A DNA stretch of 64,000 nt, from assembly GCA_028824555.1 (NCBI GenBank), contig JAPPDJ010000048.1, forward strand, positions 62,001 to 126,000, read 5' to 3'. Positions 62,769 through 64,000 of this stretch are shown piece after piece. The translations under genes were made by a program, and so were the position numbers. Under the pieces are notes generated by a model. The model was not told the DNA's origin. It made no database searches and saw only the letters and a list, made by a program, of their open reading frames with translations. This stretch comes from Gammaproteobacteria bacterium. Its GTDB lineage: Bacteria; Pseudomonadota; Gammaproteobacteria; Pseudomonadales; Azotimanducaceae. Numbering within the stretch: the stretch's first letter is position 1; the number at the start of each line of letters is the position of its first letter.

Positions 62769-63035
62769 CTAGCCGTAGCCGCGAGCGAACGCCAGCACGA
62801 AGGCCAGCAGTTGCGCAAGCGAACTGCCAACGCGCCCTTCAGGGCGCGCTAGTAGGAGCCGGCGCCGTAGGAAACCGCGAAACAGGCGATCGGATGCGTT
62901 TGGCCTCTAGCGTCGCCGTCCTCTGGAGGGAGGGCGTCCCGCCCTCCATCGCGCCCGCGAGGGCGCGCATCCTTGTAGTGCAGCGAGTGTTCTGCGCGCC
63001 TTGCGGCGCGGTGGAGGGCGGGACGCCCTCCCTCC
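62769..63035. repeat. repeat hub: family E, D, F and B units in one gap
   Basis: In order: family E (62769-62810), family D (62808-62850), F (62851-62879, also at 4830-4857), and a complete 113-bp family B pair (62923-63035) related in reverse to 30871. Preceding them, GCTAGCAGC (62721-62729) and GCTGCTAGC (62765-62773) form a stem around an inner hairpin, 14 bases after the DUF255 stop. The 434-bp gap has no gene. Confidence 0.82.
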
Positions 63036-63141
63036 GAGAGCTCGCCAATGCCCGCTAGCGCCGCCAAGCGCGCAAGCGCGAACACGCTGTGGGCTCCGAC
63101 GACGAACCAACAGGCAGTTGCGCGTTCGCGTGTTCACCGGA

Positions 63142-63792
63142 CTACTGAAGGCTGCCCATGCAGGTACCCGGCTCCTCCGATGCGCGGGAACACCACAGAC
63201 CGCGCAGCGCTTCGCGATCCATCGAGGTTTCGTGCATGGGTTCGGCGTCGAACAAGCACGTGAGCGAGGTTCGGTGTGTGCCCGCCGCGCGGTTTCGGTT
63301 ACAGCTCACGCCGGAGGCGCCCCGGCCGTACTTCGCTCGATAGCGGTCAGCCACCGTTTCGAGGTCGGCCACATAGCGCGCCGGAACGATGTCCCAGATG
63401 CGCTTGGAATAGCGCCGGATCCACGGCAACGTCTCTGGCGATGCCGCCGCCGATAGCCAGCCCACGCCTCGTACAGGGTCGTAAGGAATCCCTCCGAGAC
63501 CGTGCAGGTATATGTACGCGAGCCGTGCTTGCGCCGTCTTGAAGCCCCGCTTTGCGGCGGTGAGCAGGTGCGGATAGGCGCGAGCGTAATCGCGGCTGCG
63601 AAAGTGTTTCGTTCCCTGTCCTTGCGCCTGATAGGTGTCCATGATCTCGATCCGTGACGGCACGGGAAGCCGCTCCGCACTAACGGTCAATTCCTCGAGG
63701 TCGTCAGGATTCGCCCTTTCCACCGCGGCAGCCGCAGCCCCAAGCCCGGTCAATGCCATCGCCGCCGCAAGCAGTCTCCCGAGGTTCTTCAT
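63142..63792 (-). CDS. exported Sel1-like repeat protein
   Basis: A 216-residue protein with a signal peptide (about 1-23). One or two Sel1-type helical repeats are visible (YARAYPHLLTAAKRGFKTAQARLAYIYLHGLGG, YDPVRGVGWLSAAA). A C-terminal segment of about 60 residues carries four Cys (SCNRN, TCLFD, WCSRA, GTCMG), presumably two disulfides in the periplasm. Sel1 repeats mediate protein contacts. The start is ATG 63792. Confidence 0.8.
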   Translation of the reverse strand: MKNLGRLLAAAMALTGLGAAAAAVERANPDDLEELTVSAERLPVPSRIEIMDTYQAQGQGTKHFRSRDYARAYPHLLTAAKRGFKTAQARLAYIYLHGLGGIPYDPVRGVGWLSAAASPETLPWIRRYSKRIWDIVPARYVADLETVADRYRAKYGRGASGVSCNRNRAAGTHRTSLTCLFDAEPMHETSMDREALRGLWCSRASEEPGTCMGSLQ

Positions 63793-63890
63793 GCGCCCAT
63801 CCCCGATTTGACGACGCCGCATTCTGGCCTCATCCGGCCTCTATCGCCAGAGAGGCGACAGCCACGCCGACGCATTGAAGAAAGAGACCC

Positions 63891-64000
63891 TCAGAAGATG
63901 TCCTCCGGCCTTACCGCCGCGGTGTCGGCGTTGCTGCGGCGGGTGGTGCCTTTGGCCTGGGGAGCGTTGTCTGCGAGGAAGTACTCGAACATGGCTCTGC
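63891..64000 (-). CDS. C-terminal end of an unidentified protein
   Basis: On the minus strand an open frame enters from the right edge and ends at TGA 63893-63891. The final residues are FEYFLADNAPQAKG then TTRRSNADTAAVRPEDIF. Too short to assign a family. There is a 98-bp gap to the Sel1 protein gene. Confidence 0.5.
   Translation of the reverse strand, partial: RAMFEYFLADNAPQAKGTTRRSNADTAAVRPEDIF

Overview
The window is high-GC, densely packed bacterial chromosome, most consistent with an aerobic heterotrophic gammaproteobacterium. This rests on a deaminase (MtaD-like), ubiG, yciK block laid out as in Pseudomonas relatives, a lipid A-type acyltransferase, periplasmic Cu/Zn superoxide dismutase and a cytochrome b561 and c' pair. 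It contains no rRNA, tRNA or CRISPR array, no transposase and no phage module. I cannot name the genus.

Layout. 1-5.7 kb: M20 amidohydrolase (partial), cysteine synthase, an NfeD protease with a slipin, and a secreted beta-rich protein. 5.8-6.5 kb: a HigB-type toxin with an Xre antitoxin, then a 680 bp gene-poor stretch. 7.2-10.4 kb: VOC protein, deaminase, ubiG and yciK, three of the junctions being 4-bp ATGA overlaps or close spacing. 10.6-16 kb: a catabolic set (Gfo/Idh/MocA and SDR-type dehydrogenases, ferredoxin, amidohydrolase, two phytanoyl-CoA dioxygenase-like enzymes). 16.1-18.4 kb: an Xre/MbcA-like protein, a DUF2059 protein and a Phd/PIN toxin-antitoxin pair. 18.5-23 kb: histidine phosphatase, sodC, M48 lipoprotein peptidase, molybdopterin oxidoreductase.

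23.1-28.1 kb holds the most unusual locus: four tightly coupled genes encoding a MotA/TolQ/ExbB-type channel, two different single-TM proteins that each carry one acidic residue where MotB/ExbD proteins carry theirs, and a membrane-anchored protein with two tandem formylglycine-generating-enzyme (SUMF1) domains. It looks like an ion-driven envelope machine of no family I can name.

28.3-37.4 kb: EamA transporter, peroxiredoxin, GST, cupin, AlkD-like repair protein, amidohydrolase, cytochromes b561 and c', PQQ-type sugar dehydrogenase, a third PhyH enzyme. 37.8-48.4 kb: thiolase, a two-component system with an exported neighbour and an AsmA-like neighbour, enoyl-CoA hydratase, a two-gene MaoC dehydratase, hydrolases, a non-canonical ClpP and a fumarylacetoacetase-family enzyme. 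48.4-64 kb: lipid A acyltransferase, a TonB-domain lipoprotein, an SRPBCC-PDZ protein, a YejA-like binding protein, a large exported repeat protein, MtfA-like peptidase, Baeyer-Villiger monooxygenase, a phospho-lyase/aminotransferase with a small-molecule kinase, a DUF255 thioredoxin protein and a Sel1-repeat protein.

Nearly every larger intergenic gap holds short palindromes of at least three hairpin families (A, B, C) plus further short repeats (D, E, F). Many are arranged as inverted pairs of 75-130 bp. The A and B hairpins follow GTAG or GGAG tetranucleotides, the hallmark of REP elements mobilised by RAYT transposases. Several supply the stop codon, start codon or ribosome-binding site of the gene they touch.
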